64,000 nucleotides of DNA from Arenicola marina (lineage: Eukaryota; Annelida; Polychaeta; Arenicolidae). Both the position numbers and the translations under genes were made by a program. Shown one piece after another: positions 45,111-57,065 of this stretch. The notes below the pieces were generated by a model. The model saw nothing but the letters and a program-made list of their open reading frames with translations, searched no databases and was not told the DNA's origin. The number at the start of each line of letters is the position of its first letter. Position 1 is the stretch's first letter. The DNA is taken from assembly GCA_964019135.1 (NCBI GenBank), contig OZ025263.1, positions 21,823,639 through 21,887,638 of the forward strand. The letters are read 5' to 3'.

Positions 45111-46560
45111 CCCTCTGCAAAACTTCACGTATGGTAAATCGCAGTATTGCATTATAATTCGCCTTGGGATACATAGACAAAAAACAAAGCATATATATAC
45201 GCCTTTGTCATCTCACTGGACATACATGCCATTGGACTATTCTTCGTGAATTCACGGTGTTCTATTGATCCGCAATAAATTGCGTAAATACAGGCCAAAA
45301 GCGGGGGAAAACTGTTGACTTTTGTCGGGTTCTTCATGGCTATGTGCTATGGGATCGAGAGCTGTTTGGGCGTCAGACCTGTTCATCGTGGTTACCGTAG
45401 ACGTCGTTAATGGTCAAAGTGTGTGACTGATGGCCCCATGGGCTGCTCATATTCCAGGCAGACATCTATTTTCTGTCACTATCTGTCTAGAGGGATACCG
45501 CCCGGCCGCCCATCCCACCTGCGTTTTTTTTCTACCACAATAAAGAGGGAAAATGGCATGGTCCCGGAAAATCATTTCGCATGAGACACCGGTGGGAGCG
45601 GGGCTCACGGGGAAATAATGTCCCCGGTGTAAATTAGCGGCGCCGGAAAGCCTTGATCAATAGCGTGGGGATTATTGTCTTAACAAATGGATGCGTCTCG
45701 CGGTCGCGGCCGTCGCATTTACAGAAGAAACACTGAGGCCTGTCCTATAAGGCTGGCCCCTACCATAACTACAGCCATCCCCCCGGCGAGCCAACACAAA
45801 TTGCCAAGCCCAGCACGCATTATATGTGGTTTATTTATGGGGCGGCATTGTTTTCATCAAGCCGTTAGGCGGGGTGGCACGTTACCCACGGTGGGCCAAG
45901 CGGAAAAGGTCGGTTAAAAGCATTCCACTTGCTAACGAAACCCCAGTCAATATATAATAATGGATCCTCGCGGATCTCGAATTGACACGGACACCCCCCC
46001 CCCCCGCCCCCCCCCACACACACACTCCACCTACCCGCTGCAACCCCAACGAACCCAACCCCCCGCTCCTACATAGAAAAATGTCGCGAAAAAGATTCCG
46101 ATCCAAAAAGTTGTAGCGTGGTTGCCATGGTTATCCTCCGACGTATGGACGCCCGAGTCTAAATATAGTTTGTGGGCAAATTCTGAAAGTTTTAGCGTGG
46201 ATTACATGTTTTATAGATAATTGCATTCCCTTTTAGATGACTCCTCCCCATTCCAATCCTCATCCCTCTCGCACTTTCTTGTTGAGTGTCATTGATATTA
46301 AACCGGAACATACATCACGTTTCTCTAATAATTATCTGTCGCAATTAAAGCGGAAATGTTGTATATAGGTCTGCATTACATGAAATGCAAAGCGCAGAAA
46401 GGTGGACGTCAAACTCGGACATTGCTGTCCTTGTTTGCTTTTAATACGAGGGAGAGCCAACAACTTGTCGGGTTTGTTTAGATCATTGTATCTAGAAAGA
46501 GATAATTCTTATTACCAGCAGTCCCTTGCTGACTTATTGGACTTATTGGCCGTGCCACAG
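45111..46560. other. Unclassified stretch left of the CCAAT array
   Basis: No gene is recognised. A C-rich tract lies at about 45992-46016. About 45540-45900 is even in composition and not obviously repetitive; it could be a conserved noncoding element, but nothing in the sequence alone proves it. Confidence 0.35.
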
Positions 46561-48090
46561 GATGTCCACCTTACAGCAACCACTCAGAGTGATGTCCACC
46601 TTACACCAACCAATCAGGGTGATGTCCACCTTACACCAACCACTCAGAGTGATGTCCACCTTACACCAACCAATCAGGCTGATGTCCACCTTACACCAAC
46701 CAATCAGGCTGATGTCCACCTTACACCAACCAATCAGAGTGATGTCCACCTTACACCAACCAATCAGGCTGATGCCCACGTTACACCAACCAATCAGAGT
46801 GATGTCCACCTTACACCAACCAATCAGAGTGCGATGCCCACCTTACACCAACCAATCAGAGTGATGTTCACCTTACACCAACCAATCAGAGTGATGTCCA
46901 CCTTACACCAACCAATCAGAGTGATGTCCACCTCACACCAACCAATCAGAGTGCGATGTCCACCTTACACCAACCAATCAGAGTGATGTCCACCTTACAC
47001 CAACCAATCAGGGTGATGTCCACCTTACACCAACCACTCAGAGTGATGTCTACCTTACACCAACCAATCAGAGTGATGTCCACCTTACACCAACCAATCA
47101 GAGTGATGTCCACCTTACACCAACCAATCAGAGTGATGTCCACCTTACACCAACACCAACCAATCAGAGTGATATCCACCTTACACCAACCAATCAGAGT
47201 GATGTCCACCTTACACCAACCAATCAGAGTGATGTCCTCTTTACACCAACCAATCAGAGTGATGTCCACCTTACACCAACCAATCAGAGTGATGTCCACC
47301 TTACACCAACCAATCAGGGTGATGTCCACCTTACACCAACCAATCAGAGTGATGTCCACCTTACACCAACCAATCAGAGTGATGTCCACCTTACACCAAC
47401 CAATCAGAGTGATGTCCACCTTACACCAACCAATCAGAGTGATGTCCGCCTTACACCAGCTAATCAGAGTGATGTCCACCTTACACCAACCCATCAGAGT
47501 GATGTCCACCTTACACCAACCAATCAGAGTGCGATGCCCACCTTACACCAACCAATCAGAGTGATGTCCACCTTACACCAACCAATCAGGGTGATGTTCA
47601 CCTTACACCAACCAATCAGAGTGCGATGCCCGCCTTACACCAACCAATCAGAGTGATGTCCACCTTACACCAACCAATCAGAGTGATGTCCACCTTACAC
47701 CAACCAATCAGAGTGATGTCCACCTTACACCAACCAATCAGAGCGATGTTCACCTTACACCAACCAATCAGGGTAATGTCCACCTTACACCAACCAATCA
47801 GAGTGATGTCCACCTTACACCAACCAATCAGAGTGACGTCCACCTTACACCAACCACTCAGAGTGCCAGCCAATCGTGGTGCGATGCCCACATTACTCCA
47901 ACCAACCAGTGCGATGCCCGCCTTACAACGACCAATCAGGGTGTGATTCCCATCTTACACCAACCAATCAGAGCCATGCCCAACTTACACTAACCAACCA
48001 GTGCGATGCCCGCTTACAACGACCAATCATTGTGCGATGCCAACATTACACCAACCAACCATTGCACGATTCCCACATTACTCTAACGAA
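46561..48090. repeat. 30-bp minisatellite with a CCAAT box in most units
   Basis: The unit is GATGTCCACCTTACACCAAC plus CAATCAGAGT (30 bp), about 44 good units to about 47870 and then degenerate units to 48090. Most units contain ACCAATCAG, which fits the NF-Y CCAAT-box consensus, at 30-bp spacing. Occasional units read ACCACTCAG and lose the box. Some units have a 2-bp insertion (GTGCGATG). Frames are open on both strands because the unit is divisible by three and has no stop in several frames. Confidence 0.96.
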
Positions 48091-50289
48091 TCACTGCGAT
48101 ATTGCCGTTCAGGGAAATAAGATAACAACTCACTTGATAGTGAGTGGATGAGCACACTAAAGAATGAGTGACATCCATGGGCGCTTGAGTGAACTGATGA
48201 CCCTGTTTACCTATATTATGGGTGAATATTTGCTGCATGAGCAGCTTTAAGAATGGATAAGAAGTCAATAATAACCTTTGCCATGGTCTTAGCGACAACC
48301 ATTCGTCCACCACGGTTGACATTCAGGTCATGACATGAACCTCAGTTTTGCTCATATTGATATGGAGACATTCCAAGTCGTAGATATCAAAGAAGGTAGG
48401 TTTTTCATAATTTCCGCTGCCCTAAAAAGCTAGTGTCAGCGGTTTCTAAGATCAGTCGTGACGGATAGCCGTATCGACATTTTGGGAGGCTGCAAAAATG
48501 TCCTTCGATTGGAGCATTGTGTAAAGAGATGAGTTGGTTTCTATCATGTGGCTGTCGAGATTGCTGTAATGGAGACATAAGTACCTGGTGCGGTCGGTGG
48601 TGCACATGGGACTTCTCAACCAGGGAGGGGCAGGGGGCTTCTCCCCCCCCCCCCCTGTTTTCAGCATTGTCAAAGTCACGAACCTACGAACCTACAAACC
48701 TCAAAGATCACATTGCGATAAGATGAGAAGGGCCAAGGTAGTGAGGAACCCTGTCTCCGGGAGGAATCCCCTACACTCATCGCGATATCTTTATCCTGCT
48801 CGATCATAGTCATGAACTGTGTGAAATATATTAAAGGTAAATAGAAAGTGGAATTGTATATATATTTAATAATTATAAACATGTTTATACAAAATATATC
48901 GAAAAACATCCTGTGGGTTGTGCGGTGATGTCTCTTGTAAAATGAACATTTAATCCATGCTATGCCTGCGGGACTATATTGTCGAAGTTGCAGAACAGCT
49001 CACATATTACAAAAGCTTATGGTACTTGATATGAACATGTCTGACGGAAGTAGAGAAGGGCAGATAACGCATGCTGCAGAACCCGGTATTGGAACTGTGG
49101 AGACATATTAAGCGTTGCCCTGTCTATACACCTCACCCCCCTCCTTTCCCATGGCACATATAGTGATATAGGTTCTGACGCCGATATTAAAAAGTGTGAG
49201 TCTTTTTGCTATTTCCGGGGACAGATTCACCGCTTCTGTAAGGGTCTGGCTGGAAGTTGCAACGTTTTAGTGGAGGGCCATGTGCAGGCTAAAACGGTAG
49301 AAATTGGAAATGCCAGCCTGATATATGTCCTTCTAGATCCTCCTGGGCTTCGTGACCTGACTGACGACAGGGAGACCCCAACGAAAAGCAGTGTCCAACC
49401 CTTCTCTTTTCCTCTTCCTGCACCACCCCCCTCCCCCTCTCCCTCCCTCTCCCAGCATCCTCCAGTCAGGCTGGCGTGGGTAGACAAGAGTCGGATGATT
49501 AGGCCTTTCGGGGCAGGGTTAAAGTCATAAGACATCAAAAAGAGCAGAAGATTTTGTCTGAACAACCTCAATACACGGCCTCGGCTCCAATGATGCCTTC
49601 CCGCCTCGCGTCGCCTTTCCCGCCAAAAGCGCTGTTCGCCAAACAACCGGCACCATTTTTCTCCCCCCCTCCCGCCCTAGTGTTCGTCGCCAAAGTAAAT
49701 GTGTCGTTTACACGATATCAGACCCCGCCAAAGTGATGTTTTCGTTAGCGGAGTTGGAGGGGGGGGGGGGGGCTGTTTTCGACACACTCACTGTCGGTCT
49801 GGCTCCATTGAAGGCCTGTCACGGTGTACATCACTGACAACGACGGCGCGTCGCCCAGATCTCCACCCGCCTGTCATATCAAGGGGACATAACGACCCCA
49901 CACGTCCCGCCGGTCGAAACTTCCCTTCAAACTTGTTCTCATCTCTTTAGTTGCAGCGACGCGGTGAATTACTGGGGCCGAGGTGGGGAGGGGGGGGGAG
50001 GCGGAACGGTTTGGGCAAGAAACCATTGACGAGCCGAAACGGGGTTGGTACGAGCTCACTGGCGAGTCGGGGGTGAAGTGAGGTGGGTACGAAACATGTG
50101 CGATCGGGGGTGAAGCTAGGCACGGTGTGAACGATTACCGTCACTCAAACAAGACAAGAAAAACCACAGAGCAAAGGTTCAGACTGTTGTTTAATCATTG
50201 GATGTAACGATATGCATGGTAAGCAATGCAGGCCAGTCTGCCTGACTCCTCGTAGGCTACTGTAAGTAGAACACACACAGGTCGGGGAC

Positions 50290-50385
50290 CTGCTATGGGG
50301 CATGTTTTATCCATTCATCCTTCATACTTCATCGCCCAGGGAGGTTCCTTGGCTCAGATTTAGCCCAAAAAGCTAGAACACACCT
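50290..50385 (+). mobile_element. SINE body fragment in copy 1
   Basis: CCTTCATACTTCATCGCCCA and GGGAGGTTCCTTGGCTCAGA match the family 1 SINE body in opposite orientation to the copy at 28163. The tRNA head is missing. The same fragment lies in copies 2 and 3, so it predates the duplication. Confidence 0.75.
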
Positions 50386-50859
50386 GATTTCAAGGTCAAA
50401 TTTATTCTTCGTTTATGTTAATTTCAGTTCTTTTACAGTAGTTCAAGGTAAAGGGATTGAACAATATGTCGCCGGGTGACTTTGACGGTACAGTAAAGAA
50501 CACGCCTGGAAACATTGACATTGACATATTGTTAACCTCGACGATAAAACATTTAACATGCGCGCTATTTGTTCCACTTATGTTCATCTAGACACGAGTG
50601 GTTGTTTGACAGACTTTACAGGGATGAATCGACTACGTTCCTCTCCCCAGAGAAAGTCGTGTTGACGTCTTCCACCGTGTGGTTAACGTAGGCGCCATCT
50701 ACTGAGAGGGCTCGTAAATTATTGTACAACACTAATGTTGGTGGCCATGCAGGAGATTATCTTCAATATTTTATGATTGTCAAGATGTAATTGCTTGAGT
50801 TGAATTTTTTTGTCGATTAATAAATTGCATTGCAGAGTTCCTACCGCCAGTTTTCATCT

Positions 50860-51610
50860 ACTGAAGACAGAAGACAGAGATACCTACAGTAGTGAAGGAA
50901 TAATGACTAGTATCTTCATTTTCTAAACACAGAAAACAGACAAAGATCGCGCGAAGAGAAGTGAAGGGAACATGACCAGCATCTTCATCTACTAAACACA
51001 GAAAACAGATAGATCGGGCGAAGAGGAGTGAAGTGAACATGACCAGCTTCTTCACATACTAAACACAGAAAACAGAGAGATTGGACGTGTCGGAGTGATG
51101 AAAGATTAACCTGTCTTTACTCACGGAACACAGAAACCAGAGATCTGGCGCCCAGGAGTGAAGGGAAAACGACTAGCATTTGCATATATACTAAGCGCAG
51201 AAAAGAGAGAGAATTGACTACAGGAGTGAAGTCAAAGTGACCAGCATCGTTCTGAACTAAATACAGAAAATAGAGAGAATTGACTGCAAGAGTGAAGTGA
51301 AAGTGACCAGCCTCTTCATCAACTAAATATAGAAAACAGAGAGAAGTGACTACAGGAGTGAAGTTAACGTGAACCGCCTCTTCCTCTGCTAATCACAGAA
51401 AAAAGTGCGAATTGACGACAGGAGTGAAGTGAAAGTGACCTCATCTTCATCAACTAACTACAGAAAACAGAGAGAATTGACTGCAAGAGTGAAGTGAAAG
51501 TGAACAGCATCTTCCTCTACTAATCACATGAAACAGAGAATTGACTACAGGAGTGACGTGGAAGTGACCTGCTTCTTCCTCTACTAATCACAGAAAACAG
51601 AGAGATCGGA
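50860..51610. repeat. 66-bp minisatellite in copy 1
   Basis: About 11-12 diverged units built on AACACAGAAAACAGAGAG, GGAGTGAAGTGAA and TGACCAGC..CTTCATC, each about 66 bp. Confidence 0.88.
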
Positions 51611-54600
51611 TGCAAAGAGAGTGGGCATTAACGGTTCCGGTAATGAGTAGAGGACGTGTGAAGCGAGCAGAAGAGCAGTCCCGCAGCAACTGACAGTATA
51701 CAATTGGCTTCATGACGGCCAGTCACATTTTTGAACCAAATAAATTTGCTCACATTACACGCAGAGCCCCTCCGTGTCAAGAATGTATATCAGAGCCTGA
51801 GTAAGCGCCTCCCATAATTGCTTGTTGCTCTACTATACCCCACTCCCTCGCCCTTTTCCCCTGGCACCTTCCTGCCCGCCGCCTGCGCCATGCTGGCCAG
51901 TCCGACCCGTCCGTCAACGATTGTTCCCCGCCAATGAAAACATTTGGCGCCGGTGGGCCATTGGGGATTAAACTACACGGACCAGGCCTAAACATTGATT
52001 AAATGTAAATAGATTATATTTGGCTTGACCTATAGAACATCATGTAAAACCGACCTCTTGGCCCATATATCCTTGAGTCAATATTGGTGCGGCACAAATA
52101 CAGGAGGCGGGCTGTTGGATTTAGGCCGGTGGGGAAAACCCATGGAGTACACGACTAACTACCGAAAGCAGTGATGATTGTGCAATTTTATTTTTTTTGC
52201 CTCGTAAGCACCGTCGATTACAACAACACTACAAACAAAGGGTATGTTTATTGTTGAGATTGTCATACCGCATATATTTAGTCGTACATTATGTAGCTGG
52301 ACTTGCTGTTGTAGTGTATGCAGACTGTTACCCTTGATGTGGAATCGGCTGGTGTCAACCCTTAACGTCATGTCCTGCGATGTGGTGAACGGGCGACTTG
52401 CTCAAGGCTGTTCGTATCCAATTTCCACGAATGATTTTGTTTTCATTTTATGTCACGTTCTATGCACAGCAATGCTGGAGTGAGCCATGTCAATTGTCTG
52501 GCCATTCTCTAGTGAATTTCGTAACCGTTCTCAGCTTTTTTAAGCCCACTTCTACTAAAACCTACTCATTGAAATGCGTCAAGCTAAGCGAAAAGCCACT
52601 TAACATCAAGACGGCCTGGTACCTTCTTGCTAAATTGCTCGAAGAGGAAAAAAACATATATATATATATGGAGAGAGAGAGAGAGGTCTCCGTCATATAC
52701 AAGTTTACACTATTGTGCTGGCCTGCATTAATTACTCCCTCCTCTCTCCTCCCCCGAATTGCGAAACTGTAAATTGGTTCGATGTTCCTTTATTGATAAA
52801 AAAGAAACATTCACTTTAGTTAAAGATAAAAAAAATTGGGCGGCCCTGGAACTCTCAGTCCCTGCAAGAGATTTAGCCAGCAAAAATCGCTCCGACATAT
52901 ATTCGTCCCGACATTTCATTCCGACGAATCAACGTTCCGACATTTCATTCCGACATATCGTCGGTTTTGCAGACCAAATGGCCTACTTGTAAATCTTACA
53001 TGGCCAGAATTTCCTTTTCAACATACTGTGGCAACATGTAAACCTCAACTGACCACATACCCTAGCAACTTGTAGACCTCACCTGGCTCTGTCTGGAATT
53101 TTATTGTAAGATATTCTAACTCTGAATTCATTCTGCGGTCCTCAAGGGTGTTTGATCAGACTGTTACTGTTGTCATGGTACCTCGGCAGTTCTTGCTGTC
53201 TGAAACCTCGCTCGCTGTTAGGAACTTCAACAGAAGTTTTCAGGCAAACATTTTACCGGTCTGACGTGACTTCAAAATGAAACAAATGGCGTCAAAAATA
53301 GTCATGTTGTAAAATATGTTTTTAGCCTGGCACATTTGCCCACGATGCCTAGCTTAGAACAACCAATCAGTGTGCGATGCCTAATTTATACCAACCAACC
53401 AGGGCACGATTTCCACCTTACACTAACCAATCACTGCCATATTGCTGTTCAGGGCAACAAGATAGCAACTCACTTGATAGACTGAGTGAACGAGCACCCT
53501 TAGTCTAAAGAATGAGCGACATCCATGGGCGCTTGAGTGAACTGATGACCCTGTTTGCCTATACTGCAGTTGAATACTTGCTGCATGAGCAGCTTTAAGA
53601 ATGGATAAAAAGTCAATCACAAATTTTGCCATGGTCAGTCATAGCGTCAAACCATTCGTCCACCACGGTTGGCATTCAGGTCATGACATGGACCTCATTT
53701 TTGCTCATACTCATTGGGAGACATTTCAAGACGCAGATATCAAAGAAGGAAGTTTTTTCATAATTTCCGCTGCCCTGAAAGGCCAGTGTCAGCGGTCCCT
53801 AAGATCAGTCATGACGGATGGCTGTATCAACATTTTGGGAGGCTGGAAAAAGATCCTTCAATTGGAGCATTGTGTAAAGAGATGAGTTGGTATCTATCAT
53901 GTCGCTGTCGAGATTATGCTATAATGGAGACATAAGTACATGGTGCGGTCGGTGGCTGCATATCGGACGTCTCCTCGCGGAAGGAGTGGGGGCTGACGCC
54001 ACCCCCCCCCCCTCGTTTTCAGCATTGTTAAAGTAACGAACCTATCAACCTCAAATATCACATTGCGACAAGATGAGAAGGGCAGAGGTAGTGAAGAACC
54101 CGGTTTCCGGGAGTAAACCACTACACTCATCTTTATCCTGCTCGAACAAAGTCATTGACTGTGTAGAATATATTAAAGGTAAATAGTAAGGGGAATTTAA
54201 CATATATTTAATAATGATAAATATGTATATATACAAAACATATCGCAACATATCCTGTTGGGTGATGTCTAGTAAAATTGCCGCAAATTGAGACTCCCTT
54301 CGAACGATTGGAGTAGATGAACATTCAGTCTATGCTATGGTCTGTGGGACTATATTGTCGAAGTTGCACAACAGCTCACATATTACACAAGCTTATGGTA
54401 ATTGATGTAAACATGTCTGACCGAAGTAGAGGAGGGGAGATAACGCATGCTGCAGAACCCGGTATTGGAACTGTGGAGAAATATTAAGCGTTGCCCAGTC
54501 TATACACCTCACCCCCTCCTTTCCCATGGCACATATAGTGATATAGGTTCTGACGCCGATATTGAAAAGTGTGAGTCTTTTTGATATTTCCGGGGACAGA

Positions 54601-55674
54601 TTCACTGCTGCTGTGAGGGTCTGGCTGGAAGTTGCAACGTTTTAGTGGAGGGCCATGTGCAGGCTAAAACGGTAGAAATTGGAAATGCCAGCCTGATATA
54701 TGTCCTTCTAGATCCTCCTGGGCTTCGTGACCTGACTGACGACAGGGAGACCCCAACGAAAAGCAGTGTCCAACCCTTCTCTTTTCCTCTTCCTGCACCG
54801 CCCCCCTTCCCCTCTCCCTCCCTCTCCCAGCATCCTCCAGTCAGGCTGGCGTGGGTAGACAAGAGTCGGATGATTAGGCCTTTCGGGGCAGGGTTAAAGT
54901 CACAAGACATCAAAAAGAGCAGAAGATTTTGTCTGAACAACCTCAATACACGGCCTCGGCTCCAATGATGCCTTGCCGCCTCGCGTCGCCTTTCCCGCCA
55001 AAAGCGCTGCTCGCCAAACGACCGGCATCATTTTTCTCCCCCCTCCCGCGCTAGTGTTCGTCGCCAAAGTAAATGTGTCGTTTACACGATGTCAGACCCC
55101 GCCAAAGTGATGTTTTTGTTAGAGGAGTTGGGGGGGGGGGGGAGCTGTTTTCGACACATTCACTGTCGGTCTGGCTCCATTCAAGGCCTGTCACGGTGTA
55201 CAACACTGACAACGACGGGGTTATGACGGCGCGTCGCCCAGATCTGCACCCGCCTGTCATATCAAGGGGCCATAACGACCGCACACGTCCCTCTGATCGA
55301 AACTTCCCTTCAAACTTGTTTTCATCTCTTTAGTTGCAGCGACGCGGTGAATTACTGGGGCCGAGGTGAGGAGGGGAGTGGGGGTGCGAAACGGCTTGGG
55401 CAAGAAACCATTGACGAGCCGAAACGGGGTTGGTACGAGCTCACTGGTGAGTCGGGGGCTAAGTGAGGTGGGTCCGAAACCTGTGCGATCGGGAGTGAAG
55501 CTAGGCACGGTGTGCACGATTAACGTCACTCAAACAAGACAAGAAAAGCCACAGAGCAAAGGTGCCGACTGTGTCTAATCATTGGATGTAACGATATCCA
55601 TGGTAAACAATGCAGGTCATTCTGCCTGACTCCTCATAGGCTAATGTAAGTAGAACACACATAGGTCGGGGACC

Positions 55675-55770
55675 TGCTATGGGGCATGTTTTATCCATTC
55701 ATCCTTCATACTTCATCGCCCAGGGAGGTTCCTTGGCTCAGATTTAGCCCAAAAAGCTAGAACACACCTG
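55675..55770 (+). mobile_element. SINE body fragment in copy 2
   Basis: Same headless SINE body as in copy 1, at the matching place. Confidence 0.75.
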
Positions 55771-56239
55771 ATTTCAAGGTCAAATTTATTCTTCGTTTAT
55801 GTTAATTTCAGTTCTTTTACAATCATTCAAGGTAAAGGGATTGAACAATATGTCGCCGGCTGACTTTGACGGTACAGTAAAGAACACGCCTGGAAATATT
55901 GACATTGACATATTGTTAACCTCGACGATAAAACATTTAACATGCGCGCTATTTGTTCCACTTATGTTCATCTAGACACGAGTGGTTGTTTGACAGACTT
56001 TACAGGGATGAATCGACTAAGTTCCTCTCCCCAGAGAAAGCCGTGTTGACGTTTTCCACCGTGTGGTTGACGTAGGCGCCCTCTACTGAGAGGGCTCGTA
56101 AATTATTGTACAACACTAATGTTGGTGGCCATGCAGGAGATTATCTTCAATATTTTATGATTGTCACGATGTAATTGCTTGAGTTGAATTTTTTTGTCGA
56201 TTAATAAATTGCATTGCAGAGTTACTACCGCCAGTCTTC

Positions 56240-57065
56240 ATCTACTGAAGACAGAAGACAGAGAGACCTACAGTAGTGAAGGAATAATGACTAGTATCTT
56301 CATTGTCTAAACACAGAAAACAGACAAAGATCGCGCGAAGAGGAGTGAAGGGAACATGACCAGCATCTTCATCTACTAAACACAGAAAACAGATAGATCG
56401 GGCGAAGAGGAGTGAAGTGAACATGACCAGCTTCTTCACATACTAAACACAGAAAACAGAGAGATTGGACGTGTCGGAGTGATGAAAGATTAACCTGTCT
56501 TTACTCACAGAACACAGAAACCAGAGATCTGGCGCCCAGGAGTGAAGGGAAAACGACTAGCATTTGCATATATACTAAACGCAGAAAAGAGAGAGAATTG
56601 ACTACAGGAGTGAAGTCAAAGTGACTAGCATCGTCCTGAACTAAATACAGAAAATAGAGAGAATTGACTGCAAGAGTGAAGTGAAAGTGACCAGTCTCTT
56701 CATCAACTAAATATAGAAAACAGAGAGAAGTGACTACAGGAGTGAAGTTAACGTGAACCGCCTCTTCCACTGCTAATCACAGAAAAAAGTGCGAATTGAC
56801 TACAGGTGTGAAGTGAAATGGAATAGCCTCTTCATCAACTAAACACAGAAAACAGAGAGAATTGACGACAGGAGTGAAGTGAAAGTGACCTCATCTTCAT
56901 CAACTAACTACAGAAAACAGAGAGAATTGACTGCAAGAGTGAAGTGAAAGTGAACAGCATCTTCCTCTACTAATCACATGAAACAGAGAATTGACTACAG
57001 GAGTGACGTGGAAGTGACCTGCTTCTTCCTCTACTAATCACAGAAAACAGAGAGATCGGACGCAA
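56240..57065. repeat. 66-bp minisatellite in copy 2
   Basis: About 12-13 units, one more than copy 1. An extra unit is seen at about 56800-56870. Confidence 0.88.

Larger units (their letters stand above)
48005..53343. repeat. Tandem segmental duplication, copy 1 (5.34 kb)
   Basis: This is the first of a head-to-tail series. The left edge is taken where copies 2-4 also begin, at degenerate CCAAT-minisatellite units. Markers in order: ATGAGCAGCTTTAAGAATGG (48235), a TTTCGGGGCAGG block (about 49507), a SINE body (about 50290), a 66-bp minisatellite (50860-51610), GGCGCCGGTGGGCCATTGGG (about 51948) and TTTGGGCGGCC-like sequence near 52836. No host gene is recognised. Frames such as 49270-49530 and 52244-52483 recur in the other copies but look no better preserved than the surrounding DNA. 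Confidence 0.93.

Noticed and set aside
45540-45910. Possible conserved noncoding element
   Set aside because: Even composition alone is not evidence; a cross-species comparison would be needed.
46561-48090. CRISPR-like direct repeats
   Set aside because: Repeats are contiguous with no unique spacers, and the context is eukaryotic. The same holds for the 19-bp and 54-bp arrays.
53601-53885. 94-codon frame MDKKSITNFAMV in copy 2
   Set aside because: The matching frames are shorter in copies 1 and 3, which argues against a maintained protein.
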